Positions 11,641 through 26,800 of a DNA stretch of 64,000 bases are shown here, in pieces. The DNA comes from Schistosoma haematobium (lineage: Eukaryota > Platyhelminthes > Trematoda > Strigeidida > Schistosomatidae). Under the pieces are notes generated by a model. That model was given only the letters and a program-made list of their open reading frames with translations. It was not told the DNA's origin and ran no database searches. Where the stretch lies: contig NC_067200.1 of NCBI RefSeq assembly GCF_000699445.3, forward strand, positions 14,452,510-14,516,509, written 5' to 3'. The number at the start of each line of letters is the position of its first letter. The first letter of the stretch is position 1. The position numbers and the translations under genes were made by a program.

Positions 11641-11895
11641 GGATAGATAATTGCTTCACATTCGACCATTAAATTCTCAAAGCTTGAACATCATAAACAG
11701 TGTAAACGATGTGACAGAATTTAAATTATGTACAATTTATCACCACATATAACTTGACGATCATTTGTTTAAAGTTGTAGTTCGTTCACTGTAAATTTAT
11801 GAAAATAATACCGGTAATTCAATGCTCGAAATTTAATAAAAACAAGATGCTGGGTATGAAAACAGAAAATACTTCAGAAACACCATTATCAATCG

Positions 11896-14800
11896 CTATG
11901 ACCTAAGATACTACAACAAGAAAATTAAAGAGATTTTAAAACCACAAGCACAATTTTCTAACCCCATCAATAGTATTAAATCAATAAGTTAACATGTTGT
12001 ATGAAACTGACCTGTAATACTCACCACCTCCGGTTCACCATCAGCGACAAACTTAACAACATCGTCTTTTGTAATTTTTCCATCAACCTTCTCTACTTCA
12101 TGAACGGTAGTTGTAATTTTTCCACCTTCTACAAGAGTACGCTTTTCAGTAGACAGTTCAGTTGTTTTTACAACCATTGTTACATCAGTGCTGAAGAACA
12201 ATAAATAACCAAGTGTTATAATATACAATTTCATTCTAATCCAGTGAAAATTTTACATCACAAGTATAAACATATAAAGAAAATAAATACAAAACAGATT
12301 TATAATTAATTAAATAAACTTAATACTAAAATTTACCCATTCAAATATTCCTTGATAGAATCCAATGTAACATCACCAATATTCTGACCATTCTCTAGTA
12401 TAGTATCATTCATCTTATTCGTTGGTATAATCTCCTCTTCTACTACAGGTGCGCAACCACTTGTTTTCTCGTCAGTGGTAATATTCCCAGTACTCTGAAA
12501 TAACAAATGTTAATAATTATTAGTAGACAGTGAATGTATGACGAAAAGGTAGGAAAAAGAAAATGCTTATATAATATGCAAACAACGATACCTGGAGAGG
12601 TTCAGAAACCAAGTTTGTCAGGTTGGATGTTTTTAAATTTTCATTTTCGACTGATACATCTTTACTAGCCGTTCTAGCCCATTCGGGTAAATGGATTGCA
12701 ATAAAATCGTCTGTTATAACATCACTAACTGGTGTTGCGAATGAATTCAACAAAGGAATAGGATTGAGTTCGGATACTAAAAGACGACATCCTATAGACC
12801 AGAAGACATGCGTGTTATACGTACGCGTGGCAACACAGGGAAGTGTAGATGAAGGTAGATAACCAGGATAACAGCGTTCTAAAAAAGGAATTTATAATAA
12901 ACTTTACGTAAACCGATAGTTATGAACCTTAATTCAATAAATAAAAACTGGAAAATACGTATACGATAATCATAATATTATATCTAAACAATGGTTCAAT
13001 TATATTGATTAATGATTTCAATGAAACAAAAAGGCTCTATCGTGGATGGCACAGTTTCATTAACCACTCAAAAATCATGGAGATCTGTAATCCCACTCGA
13101 TATTTCCGATTATACTAAGGTAAAGGATCTTTTCAATCGCAAAATTTTCGTTGTTGTCCAACAAATTATTAGTGCCAACTCCAAGAAGAAGTGAACATTT
13201 TGATTACTCCACAAATTTTGAGTCAGCTTGTTCTGACAACGTTATTTCCAACTTGTGTACAAGGGTTTTATTATCTTTATGTCATTTTGTGCCTTTCGAG
13301 TAATTTATTCTATTGACCTCTGGGTCAATTAAACCGCTCATTACCAAATGAAGTAAGCGATGATGTTGTCCAGAACAACAATGACAACCTCGCAAGTAGA
13401 CTAACTAGCTCGGAAAATACACTATAACCAAAAGATATCAATCGATTGAGGAATCTTTGTTGACTTTTGTATTAATGACGTGAATTTACCACTCCATAAA
13501 ATGTACTCAACCGAATAATTCCTTACTTTTTCTACCATTATCGTTCAGCTGATAAACATATCTAGTGAGTGAAAAAGGTGCTAACCAGTGGACTCACCCT
13601 TGAATACTTTACGAAGGTTAGGCAAAGACAGTACAGCAATCTGTCCATCTAGTAGCGTTGCAACAGCATTCCATTCGAGTTTAGCATTTTCTCCGGACCC
13701 AGAAGTAAAATTCTGAAGGCCAAACCCTGTCACACGTTTGGGATTAATCTGGCTTGTGTTCACATATACAACCTATTCATAAATAACAGTCAAAAATCAT
13801 AATATTTATTGTGATACTGTTCCCAATATGGCTCCAAAACTGTTATATCTAGAGATTAGATTCTTGCTATACCGCGTACTACCTGAGCATTCGAACGTTA
13901 AAACCCTCTAAATCGCAAGTGAGAAGGAATGTCATTCCAAACTGTCAAATATGGTACAAAACTCTCAAGCTTTTAGTAAAAATGAAATCATCATTACACC
14001 CATCCAATCCGCATGCAGTGGTTTTTAGCATTTGTCCAATCAGAAAGCTACACGTCAATATTCTGGAATGTTCTTCCGAGAGATGATTGGATGGGATGTT
14101 GATGAAATCTTTGGCTCAAAGCTATGCTTACTGGCCTACAATGGATCAAGATATCGAAACTAGATGACGCAATTGTTCGTCGTGCCTGAAAGCATTCGAA
14201 AGTCCAAATAAGTGTGAATCACAAAAACGGAAAAGCCTAATAGTGTTTGGGAGAGGCTGCACGCAGATTTCGCAGCCCCAGTACGATGACAAACGTTTTT
14301 AGTCATAGTGAATGAACTCACGAAATGGCCACAAAACTATGCTATGGCAAACTATAGTCAGTGAAACAATTTAGCAAGTTATCTGAATTATTTAGCTGTT
14401 TCGGTGTCCCGGAGACTTTGGTGACTGACAACGACTCACAATTCGTTTTAGCGACATTCAAGCACTTCTGTAGCACTAATGAAATTACACATATACGTTC
14501 TCCACCCTATCACCCTCAATCAAGTGGACAAGCAGAGAGCTTCGTTGACACATTTAAAAGAGCATTACTGAAAGGGGGAAACGAGGGGACAAGTCAGGTA
14601 ATTATGTAATTCTTAACAGCTTATAGAACTACGTTCCATCCTATTGTCCCAGATGGGAAGTCCCCTTCTGAAGCTATGTTCGGAAGAAGAATTCGAAGTC
14701 GACCAATAAACATTTGATGACGCCGCAAAGGTCCGAGTACTACTACGCAAATTTGGCATAGCTGAACATGAACGGTACACTAATTTAATTATTCCAAGAA

Positions 14801-17800
14801 TGTGAGAGACCTTTCAGTTGATGTGGCGGACGTAATTTTGTAGCAAATCTTTGGTGAACAGTCATCTTTGTTTGATATTCGTTACCAAGTTAGCAAAAGC
14901 TGGAAACGATGAGCGGGTGAGACAAGCTAGTATAGTAAATCACGAGTGTGAGTGTTTTGAATTATCGATAATGGCAGAAGACCAGTTTAAGCGTCTTGCG
15001 TTTGTATGTAGTCCCCGATCTCCTGAAGATGCTGATATCAAAGTCCGAATTTTGGGTCAAATTGAAGTGTCCAAACATAGCTTCAGCAAGGGACTTTCCA
15101 TATGAGACAATAGGGTTTGGCGTGGTTTAATAAGCTGTTAAGAATTTTGTAATTTTCTGACTTTTCTTCGACTCTTCCTGAGCTTCCTTGAGTTCACTCG
15201 GGTGCCGTCCTCACAAAAACCAATGCATTAACTTATGTACCCGGTAAGAGTTACATGAAATCACAAATCAGAAAATAGAATAAAGCAATAAATAATATGG
15301 ACTATTGTGTACGAGGTCACGAAAATGAAGGAAATATTTACCTCGCTCTCGCCAACAACTGTATCTGCTGCTTCTTCAACCACTTCCTTCTCTGGTTTAG
15401 AAGTTGAACCAGCACCAGAAGTCACTGACATACCAAGCATACGAAGGCGATCAATAAATTTATGCTTATAAATTGGACGAAGTGAAGGTATACTGAACAA
15501 TTTAACTTGTTCCTCAGAGCACAAAAGTAATTGATGCACATCCTGTGTGGCTGATGTTGATTGAATAGGTATTTCAGTATCTTTACCACCATCCATCGAA
15601 ACTTCAGCAGGAGGTTCTGACGGTTGAGCAGATTCTTGTTTCTCATTACTTTCAACTGATTCGACACACGAATTCCTTAATAGAAATTGAAAATAGAAAA
15701 TTATTAAAATTGGACGAAAATGGTAAAGTAGTGCAGATAACAAGAAATCTAACAGTAGAAATAATAGAAACAGCTACTGAGTACACTGTACATACCTGTA
15801 AGCTTGGCTATGCATAATTGGTCCATGATCAACTGCATCGATGATATACAAAGAAACAATCGGAGAGTGATGATGCAATTGTAATTCCTTGGACAATGTC
15901 GCCTTAACGGGTCCAGCAGCACCTCTCCATGACAAATTAAAAGCCAACACTTTACCTGAAGCTGTACCAACCCAGACAGAAGGAGCACGGTCTCCCACTT
16001 GAACATACGTCTCAGAAAACAGGAGACAACGAACAGCTGATGATACTATATCCTCTTGGCTAAGTTGAATAGGTTCAGGAGGAACATCAACCTCAGCATT
16101 ATCCGTTATTGATTGTTGTTTCGGTTCTTCAGATTCTACAGAAGTTGTTGGTTGCTCTGTTACTCCTACAGCTTCAACATTTTCTCGGATTTCTTTTTTT
16201 TCACCTGGTTCAACAGGCTGATCTTGTTCTTTAATTTCATCTGTGAAACAATTGATAAAAATTGTAACATTTCAGTGAAGTATGCGTTTACATAGAATTG
16301 AAAATGCTTAAAGTTTGTGAAGTAAAATAATGATGAAAAGGTTAACAGACTGTAAGAAACAGTAAAGTTATGTATGCATGATCAGGAATATCTACACAGA
16401 CTAAGGTATACTAACGCAATGAATAACTACAAATAAAGTACCAAGAAAAGTATTCACACACACCCGACCGTTGCTGCTACCTTGACGTAGTGGTCGGGCA
16501 TGCCTATCCTGATGAACAATCAAGTTATACTGGCTCAAACAATCGTTCCTCAAGGTTCTACCATGACAGGTAGGTCCGGTTGAAAAGCGGTAAAACTAAA
16601 AGCAGCAAACTCAAGGTCCGAGGGCGAAGTCGTACTGTTGACAGTAGACATGTGTGACCACAGTAAGGTGTTTCCTTCAGACAACCAGCATAACAGCGCT
16701 GCCGCCTTCCCACAAGGAAGAGTGGAGTTAGAAAATGTCGACCCTAAAAATGCACATCTCGCCTTATCCCATGGATTTCCGTCTCCGGTGGTAATGTCTC
16801 AACAAGTATTGAGCTAATACAAAAACTGCTCGCAAAAAGTTTGTGTGAGACCGAAATCAAGCAGTTGTGTTTTGGGCATTGTGGTCACATTCTCAGGTCA
16901 ATAAGACCACCTCTAATCCGATTTCCTTTCCAGATACCTCCAGAAGAACCCTTCCAGGGTGTGAGCAACCGGGAAATGGTAACCGCCCTAATATCACTAA
17001 CAGCACTCAATATCGCTGTATTCATAATCAATATCCGTCATCAATACCTATTATTCCTCTTACCTCGACTCTCAACTCTAAACATCCTCCTCGTCAAGTG
17101 TCACCATGACCAACGATTCCAGTGCGCGAAACACCGTCCCAAGTCTACTGAAACCCCGCTTCGAACCGAACATTGAAGGCTTCGATGTACGCACCCTGTT
17201 ATCTGGTTTTGCAACCTCACGTGGTGTCCGTCAATAATGTCCACTACATCCGTTACTCCTTAATTTCATCATAGAGCTAGTGCTGGAAATAACATTCTCG
17301 TCGACTGCATTTTCAGGAATTAATCTCCTTCCACAACGTCCACTTATCCATCCAGAATACACAGACCACATAGTCATGTTTGGTGAACACGCTGATAAAA
17401 TGCAGTCTTTTGATAGCACCGAGCTACAATGTCAGGATGTTCGAGATGCGTTTCTCCCCTCCTAAATGCTAATTGTTGATTCCACACTGGCCTGCGTCAA
17501 CACCTGAACTAAGGATAGGGAGTGGAATAGTCAAACACGTCGACAATTTCGCTTTTCTTTGAAGTCTGATCAGTCCTAATGTGTTGATACCTAACGAAAT
17601 CTCTGCACGGATTCAGGAAGCTCGTTTGGTATTTGCCAACCTACGTCACCCATGATGAAGGTGAGATATCCATCCGTCTGTCAATTAAGGGACGAGTATG
17701 CTGCGCAACAGTTCGTTCTGCGAAACGTGACCATTAAGGGTAAAATATACTCGTAAGTCACTAGTATTTGTTCACAGATATCTTAGAAATATTGCTCACA

Positions 17801-20800
17801 TCTGATGGATCACCAGGTAAGTAATAGTGAGGTTAGACGCAGGGTATTAGAGAATGATGGTAAATCAGTTGATGAGGTTGTAAATCTTCATCGACTGAGA
17901 TGGTTGGACCACGTGTTACATATACCTGAACACCGATTACCACGACGCGCAATGCTGACTAGTGTTCGAGACGATTAAAAGAAAGTCAGCGGCGGTCAAA
18001 CTAAAATGTGGCATCAGTTCACAAAGTCACCACCTTCTGGTCTGAGCCATGTTGCTAGATATAAACGACTCGGTTGGGGTCCGCGCGACTATCATAACCA
18101 ATGGTTGGAGACTGTGGATGATATGGCTGAGAATCGATCACAATGGTGTAGGTGTATACACTCTCTGTTTTCCTTTAAACTATGAGATTAAAATCGCTTC
18201 TTATCTTTCTTTCTACGAACTAATTCTCTCTTCCTGTATTATATGCTTATACACAATCCTTCTTTTATATATTACCACCATTATTGAAGTAACTACTTCT
18301 ATGAATTTGGTGTTCATTTTGTTGTGCTAATGAGACTTGGCAACTTAGACTGATGCATATATGTACCTGGTCCTGTATTGTAGTGGACTGCCGATTGACT
18401 GATTCACACTTTAAAAACGACGTTTGCTAATCAGAAATTAAGTCTAGAAATCCTACTTACGGTAACACTTAAGCGTAGCTGCGGCAGCATCCTAATGAAG
18501 ATTATAACTGACCTGAATGCACTGGAAAATTGTTTTGCCGTAGTTGTTATCATTATTATTTTTAACGTAATTTCCTAGAAGAAATTAGTGTATTTGGCTT
18601 TGGAGCGCACTCCAAGCTAATGATATTAACAGGTCGACCAAAACGAAGTAGATGGAGGTCTAGACCTGTGATTAAGTTTTTAAGAGTCAAACGCTTAAAC
18701 AGTTCAACTACCACTAACTTTTGCTGAGAAAAAAATCATGGCATACATACTTCTTATTTTGTGCAGTTAGATGTGAAAATAGTCACAATGACAGCATTTA
18801 AAAACTACGTTATACAATAGTCAGGACATACCTTTAGGTGAGGTTTCATCAAGACTCTTTTCGGTTTGTTGCGGCGTTGTTTGATTTTCATCAGCTGGTG
18901 CAATAGGTTCGCTCGAAGTTTTCTCAGAGCTCGCTGTTGAAGTACGAAAGTGTTTTAAACGTCTAAATGATTGTCTCATTGTTGATGTAAGCTGTCTTCC
19001 TCGAGCCATTATCACATTTTGTACAGCTGAAAATAAACAAGAATAAAATAGGAGCTAACAAGTAACAATTATTTGACATCAAACATATCACACAAACCAT
19101 TGGATCACAGTACGATTAACTTACTAGCAACAGCATTAACAATCTTTGCAGGACCTGATGAATCGTAAGTGAAATGAGCATGGATTATAGAACGATCAAA
19201 TAAGTCTAACAAAGCAAATCCGTGTGAAGAACCGATGGCCAATAGATTCCAAGACAACTCCAATGCAAGAGATGTAATCTGGCTAGGAGGATTTAATTGA
19301 ATAAGTTGACATGGATGAAATGTTAGTCCAGTTGGTGTGCAATAATGAGGGACACCTTCGGTAGGCTAGAAATTAAAAAGAAAAATAAATCATACAAGTG
19401 GTTGTAATCAGCACACAATAACATGTGATTAGTTCAGATTAAATAAATATACAATTGTAGGACTAGACAAATGTACTACACTCAGTGAGTAACTGACTAG
19501 CGCCTTTGTAAGCAATAAAAATAAAGGTATTCGTACACAAGACACTAACATGAAAGTGAGTAAATGACAATTTAATTGAGAACAATGGCAAAGGATGCTT
19601 CCAAAATTAAAGATCGCATAGGTCATCAAATTTGCAAAACAATGTTGTATCATTCGACAGGTATAAAAAGAATATCAATGTATTGGATAAATGATAAAAA
19701 TCTTATTTACGGAGTTGGGGTGGTTACGTGTTAGTTCTATTTTACCCAACTCACTAGCATAGAAATTTAGAACGATAAAAATGTTGTACTAAATTAAGTT
19801 ATCACAATCAGGAAAATTGTTGTAAAGAAACCTCAACACATCGATAAAACGTTGATCAGAAACATGCACAACAGGATTAATTGTGATGTAATACGATAAA
19901 TTAAGAGGTTGAAAAACACGAACCGATAAAATTCAAATCAGTGGTAAGATTGGTACTGAGCTCGACGTGATATGAATATCTTGAATTTAAACCTATGCAG
20001 AATTGCCGATCCCAAATACGAACAGAAACAACTGTCCAGTACACTCTACTTTATTGGTTCATATTGATCGGTGTATTTTTCGGTGAACCAGTAACAAGAT
20101 TTAGAAAACCATTTAATGGTTTATTTAAATTTAACCCTGGTGTTCAATTTACGACAGCATCTGATGATTTGAAAAGGAACGAAGTGTCTATTTTCATTGC
20201 CATTAGAATAATAGATTGTACATATGGAAATACATTGAAGGAGAAATATTCAAAGTGTACCTCTTGTCCTAAACATCAATGGGAAGATTTAAGCATACAA
20301 TACTAAGTGAATATTAATAATAAAGAAACCATTTACTACTAATAATAATGTTTCACCTCATCAAGCTATGAGCACAAGGAAAGTATTAATTAATAGCTCG
20401 AGGGGTCATAAATTTTAGGAAAACTTGTGCATATTTGGTGTAAGATGGATTATTCAAAGTACTAACTTTCATTCAAAAAAGGTAAATTTTACATTAGTTA
20501 ATAAATTGTATTAACTCTACACAATAATTCACCTAGTCATAATTCCACAATAAATATAAGCTTTTGATAAAGAAAATGAGCTCGGATTTTTTATCATCTC
20601 AACCACTTGAATACAAACAAACGTAACCCTTTGGAGTTTTACAAGTTCATAGTATGAAATGACTAGTAGGGCAAAATTGCAGATCATTTAGTGGATCTAA
20701 ACAAATATCCACTTACATTAAACACTGGCATACAACAGAAAAATGAAGTGGACTACTTACTCGAAGAGATAAAGCATCTTTCCAAATATATTTATTCTCA

Positions 20801-23800
20801 TCTGAATGATCAATGAGGCTAACACATATTCTGAATACATCAGGCTCAAAAGAACTAAGTTCCGGTGAATGCAAAAATCCTTCTGAACCGGCGACCCATA
20901 GGCTCACTTGACCACCAGCACCACCCACAACGAGTGTCAATGTATCCGGTGCAATTGAACCGCTAACACCTGATCGAATTGGACTTCCCAGTAAAACAAG
21001 TAACTGTGTAATAGCTAAGCGTGGATCACAATTCTCGACAGATTGACGTTGTGCTCGAGAACAATAACCAACTGGACGAAAAGGTGGCCACGTTTCTTCC
21101 TCCAATATCGAATTCCCACACTTCTGAAAATTAAAATAAAATTTCAGTAATCATTTTGTAAATGTAACAGTAATAACGTTACTGTTAGCAATGTAAAATG
21201 TTAACGACTAGGAATGTTTAACTTTTGTTAATGAATAGTCATAAAAGCATCAAACGACCAACAATTTACATCCTGATTTCCGGAGCTCTCATTGACAGTA
21301 GGCTGTCGTTATGATAAGTCCTAAGTTAACAGCATTTTAGCAAATCTTTGTGTATACAAAGTTTCAAAACCAACTTAGTATATTAAGCTTAAATTAACAA
21401 AATGAATAGCAAAAGATTCAAACTAAATGATAATAAGATCAAACATTATATGGTTCTCAAGGAAACAATAAAAAGATGTCTGTGAAGGAATACTGAAACT
21501 CAATACAGGGAAAGATAAAAAGTGAATGCATTTGCATCACTGTGACCGGTTCTGAACCATCTTACCCGTTTCCAAATACTGACCACGGCTAACGTGTAAT
21601 TTGGATTTACAACACAACTTAGTTACGTAATGAAGGATTTTATAAACTAGAACTATGTCTGAATTTAACTGCCCTTAACTTCCTCCCAACTTACTCCAAT
21701 TTTAGTCAACGTTGTGAATCGAGGTAGGTGGCGGTTTGGCATAGGTAACACATGTCTCGATCATTTAACTCCATTAAGATTCACAACCTAACCAACCTAT
21801 TCATTATCTTTATTTAGCACTCCTCACTTCATTATCCCATTATACGTGAGTAATGCTCCGAAATCATTTGTGATCAATTAGCTAATCCCATCCCGGCTAG
21901 TTTCATGGCTATAAATGAGGAACACTCCAGAACTATCTTCTGGAGTTAACTAGACTCATTCGAAAAATTATGATGTAGTTACAACATGTACAACAAAACT
22001 GAATACATTGATTCGCTTGTAATTCGCAACTCATAACTAGCTGAACAATCAAAATACACATTAAGGTAAGTAATTCATAGTCTCCTAATTAACATGCTCA
22101 ATAGAACACAATCTTTGATTTGTTTTTCAGAAATCGCAGAAGCATATGATCCTGAAAAGCCGTAAGAAAAGATGAAACGATGTCTGTACAAATTTCTTAT
22201 AACTTTGGACAAATTAATTGTTAATAATTCGATAGGAACATGCTGGTTTTAAAGAATTTTGACTAATCGTAAAATAATTATGGTTGGAATGGGGAGCGAA
22301 CTAGTATATACTAAGTTTTGTAATGAAAGAAAATCATAAGAACTGTAGGTATTGATTGACTGCCTACCTGACCATTTTGCAAATCAGTTAAATTAAACAA
22401 AGATGAAGTTGGTAAAGTTCCCAGATGAATTGTAGTATCTCCTCGACCAACTGCCCATAAAGTAACCCATCCATTTGAATGTCCAAGGACGATAACGTCA
22501 TTTCCAGAATTTTGTGCAAAATTTTTCTTGTTACCATTATGAGACCCGCCCCATATTGGCCATGAACAGTTGGTAATATCATCTGAAGTTATCTGAGCAG
22601 CTTGGTGTAGCCGATGGATTAGAGCTGGTGGAACCTAGATAAGCAAATACAATTTTTAGAAAATCATACTACTACTAAGTACAAGTAATGTATGAAACTA
22701 CCAATAAAACCATGCTAATTAATCACACTAACTACATAGCTCTTCAGATAGCACAATTGTTTTGATTCCCGAATTGAATATTCTACATAGATTTAAGTAC
22801 TGCATAAATAATAAAGCATAGACTAGTACAACAATGCGTATGAGATCTGATACAATATATGGATATTTTGTCAAAACTGTCAAAATACATATAATACATA
22901 GTGTCACCACCAAAAGAACAATGTCATTGAAATGTATCATATGAAAACTGTTATTCAATCATTTAAAAACTGATGCATTGTATTCACCGGCACAATTAAC
23001 CAACTTATTTCAATCTGCACGTAGCAAAATTTCGATGAAATATTATCACATCCAAATCAATTAGAAGGCATTCACATTTGGTATTTAATGTTATGAATTT
23101 TGACTGAACAAACAACCAACTTGCATTTTAGAGAATTAATATATAGTTGAGATAATATAAGCTAATCTGCCTCATGAACTTTTAAAAATATGTCAATCTA
23201 CATACGACTAGAATGTACTGGAAAAAACGGGACAATAACAAAATATCAAAACAAACCTGTCCTATGTGAGTTATAGCTGTAACCGGAGTGAAATCCATAC
23301 AATTAAGAAATGGTGAATCGTAGACAGGCCAATCGGGTTGAGTTAAATCAATCGCAACAAGTTCACGTTCAGTAAGCACTAATAATGTAGCAGAATAACT
23401 AGGTGGACAAGGTTTAGTCACAACTTCACCTGAAACCGTTTCATCTGGAAGGAATGGAAAAAACAAGAAAAAATGAATGTGGAATTTTTAAAAAGAAATC
23501 AAATAATGTCTAGCTGTAGCCAAGTTATCTTTGACTTACACTTAATATGTAAAATATTTATTGTGAAAAGCCCATATTACAAGATAGTATTAAATGTTAC
23601 TCATTATTAATATGGACTTTCACAAAATCAAGATGGTGTACGTATGATTCTACAATGATTTTGTAATAGGATGATTTAGGACGCAAAAATCTCTTAAAAA
23701 AGACGAAGAACCTTACTTGATACACTTCCTTCACTCGGTACAAGTACAAAATCAATAACCTTTGATCCAAACTGATAACAAACATGATGTTCATGATCTT

Positions 23801-26800
23801 GTAAGACAGACACTGCATAACGATTCTCAAATTGGGGACGTGGTAAACCTCCACAAAACACTGTTAGTAAACCGGCACTAATTGGAAATATAAAAATAGA
23901 AAGTAATGGAAAATTGATTTAGCTAACAATACGATAGAACTATAAACCAATTTTTATAGTCCACACTACATAAAATGACTATAAAATTGGAAAGATTCGC
24001 AACCCCCGTCAAAAATACAACAGTGCTGTTACAGATATGAAGGGAGTTGTCACTACTCATCTGCTCACGCTGTGGGAAGATACACCTCGAAGGATCTAAA
24101 AGAGAAGACTGGGTTACGGATGGTCTTGACGACCTGGGAGTGTGATCAGTCTAGAGGACAAATGCTTGAGACCGGATACGTATGGTCTTTTCGTAAGCAA
24201 TTGCTTCTAATCATATTCCTCTCCAGTAGACCTCCATGGCATAGTAGTAGCGAGACTGTAAAGCAAATGTTTCCGTCAATATAGCTCCATTGAGTTACCA
24301 CAATACACAAGCCCCACTACTACACAAAGGGAGAGGCTATAATCGAACACGCAATAGCGATGTGGAATGTTGGCCAAGCTCTATTCACAGTGAAATAAAT
24401 AACTGCGAAATGGAGAAGACGCATAATATAAACCGATTGATTACTCCCATTTTGACCTTTTGGATATTTTATATCACTGGTTAACTGAATGGAGCAGGCA
24501 TAAAACACCTAATATGACAGTTATGATAAACGAGGAGGCAAAAATCTATCCTTTCCAGTTAAATAAACTATGAAAATATGAATAAAAAACTATCATGAAA
24601 ATCAATTCAAAAATCTTTACACTTTGTATAGGATAGACAAACGTTTGGTCACTCACAATTTGAATACCTGTATAAATATAGGAAACAAATCTATAAGCAA
24701 ACCCGAGTGGTTTTTGCGGGATGACTTACACTATATGCCTATATTAGTCAAGTGACTATCAGCCACATAAACAATTAATCTATTGACAAGATTGTACTGT
24801 GAGCACATGTTCAAATTAAAAGCACCACATGATATCCCACTGATTGAATATAGCCTTCCCTAAGAGGTAAATTGACAGTACTTTGTCAGTATTAGACAAA
24901 TTACTACCAGTAAATAGAAATTTTTAGACTCATTGAGCCATGACTTTAAAACATGTCGAAAAGTGGCTTGGTGATTAAGGCGCTCAACTTTCGGCCTCTG
25001 AGTCTCAGGTTCGAACCCCACTCCACCTACCAACCAGGTAGTATCATGGGCTTCATGAAAATGTACTTGGTAGTAAGTTTATTCTGATACATAGCTGATA
25101 CTAAGCGGCATGTTATGGGTTGAAAATAATTTATTAAATTTACATTTTTGTGTATACACCGCAAATCGGGGTTTCCAAGTTGTCCTAAAGGGTCATTAGT
25201 TTCCATTAGCAATGTTATCAAATCAGATGAAAAACCAGGTATAATCAAATGATTGGAGCTAAGACAAAGTCGTGCAGATTGAATCCAATTTCGCATTGGG
25301 AAGATATGAAACCCATGTGAAGCTATCACATTAAAATCAGGAAAATGGAGTGCAGGAACAAAAGCATATCCACCTTTTATCCTTTTACCAGTTGTTATGA
25401 ACAGTTCATAAGAATTAGTTCTATTTTATACACGGATCTTTATTCAAGACAATTTTTTCATAATTCTAATAGCCTATGGTTTATACCTTTTAGGGATATA
25501 AAACACGACTTGAATTGCGGTGCTTACATATTGGAAAAAAGTTGGAAAAGTGTTTAACTTACTTTGCAGATGGACTGATCAATATTTTATTTATTGCGCC
25601 ACAAGGCAAAGGACCTTTAGAAAAAGACAGAATATTGATACGAAATCATTCAAGGACTCTCAAGTCAATAACATGGTACAGTTGATTAAAAGTTCTAGAA
25701 CGAATATTACTGTAGTACATAAGAATCATGTCATGAGAGTCGACAATATCCTCTCCACTACACAACTTCTTTTAAGGAACTGGAAAAGATTTTAGCTAAA
25801 TGTATATGATTCCAATTATCAACCGTACCATCAAGCCGTCAGTGTAAGAGCTGAATATAATACATGAAAAACGAATAGTAAAGAATAGTCTATAATGTGG
25901 GGCTTGAGAAACAGTAATGTGATAAACGGACAACTGAAGACTAAATGATGAGTCCAAAATACAAAACGTGCAACCAATTACATCTTAGTACATTTCTGAC
26001 CATTAAATTGTAAATGGTGCAAAGTGATATGGACCTATGAATAATTGCAGGCTCTGAATACAAGGAACTGAGATAGATGTCAAAATAAGCCCTCATAAAA
26101 AAAAACGTAGTTAGTGTGGATTATTTCCAGAAAACTATGCATCGTAATTAGCATACTCAAATCGATAGTAACGGTTAAAAATTAGGGATTTGTGAAAACC
26201 GTGGACACAATAGTGCTATCGACAGAAAACAATGAAGACAAAAATGGTAAGAGCGTCATTGTTGCGTGAGTGTGATACACGACATGAATTCTTTTCGTAG
26301 AAATCAACATCTGAATAAGAGGGGGAATAGTTTACGTGACTGGGGATTTGCTTGATACTAGGCACTTAGTTCTTGAAAGTGAAGATTTTGGTTTACTTTT
26401 CAAAAAAGTGAAGAGTTTTATGGTAAGGAGGGTTAGATTGTTTTTATGTATAATCCCCCATTACTCTCTTCTTGGTTAGTGGAAAACCAGCAGACTGTGT
26501 ACCCCAAACTACTAATGGAGAAATCCTACCGCCATAACATATTGGTTAAGTAATAAAGCTTTAATCGTGAATCCTACCACAATGTGGATTATCGACATGA
26601 TTAACATTGCCTTCGAACTTTTAAACCCTTAGCTCTGATGTAAAATAATTGGTAATAAAAGCTTACCATATGGAGTGTTTGGTGGATCTATCATTGATAC
26701 AATGATTGGCTCAAACGGTTGATCACTAACAGCTGCAACAATAGGCCAAACCTGAAATGCACCATCACCATAAGCAACTACAACTTCAGTAGATAAAGAG

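Noticed and set aside
12001..12862. Plus-strand frames overlapping LLGL exons 18 and 20
   Set aside because: They are antisense shadows of exons already supported by phase and by family similarity.
21830..22060. Possible solo LTR (GGCTATAAATGAGG as TATA box)
   Set aside because: No terminal inverted TG/CA ends or target-site duplication could be set; kept only as a note.
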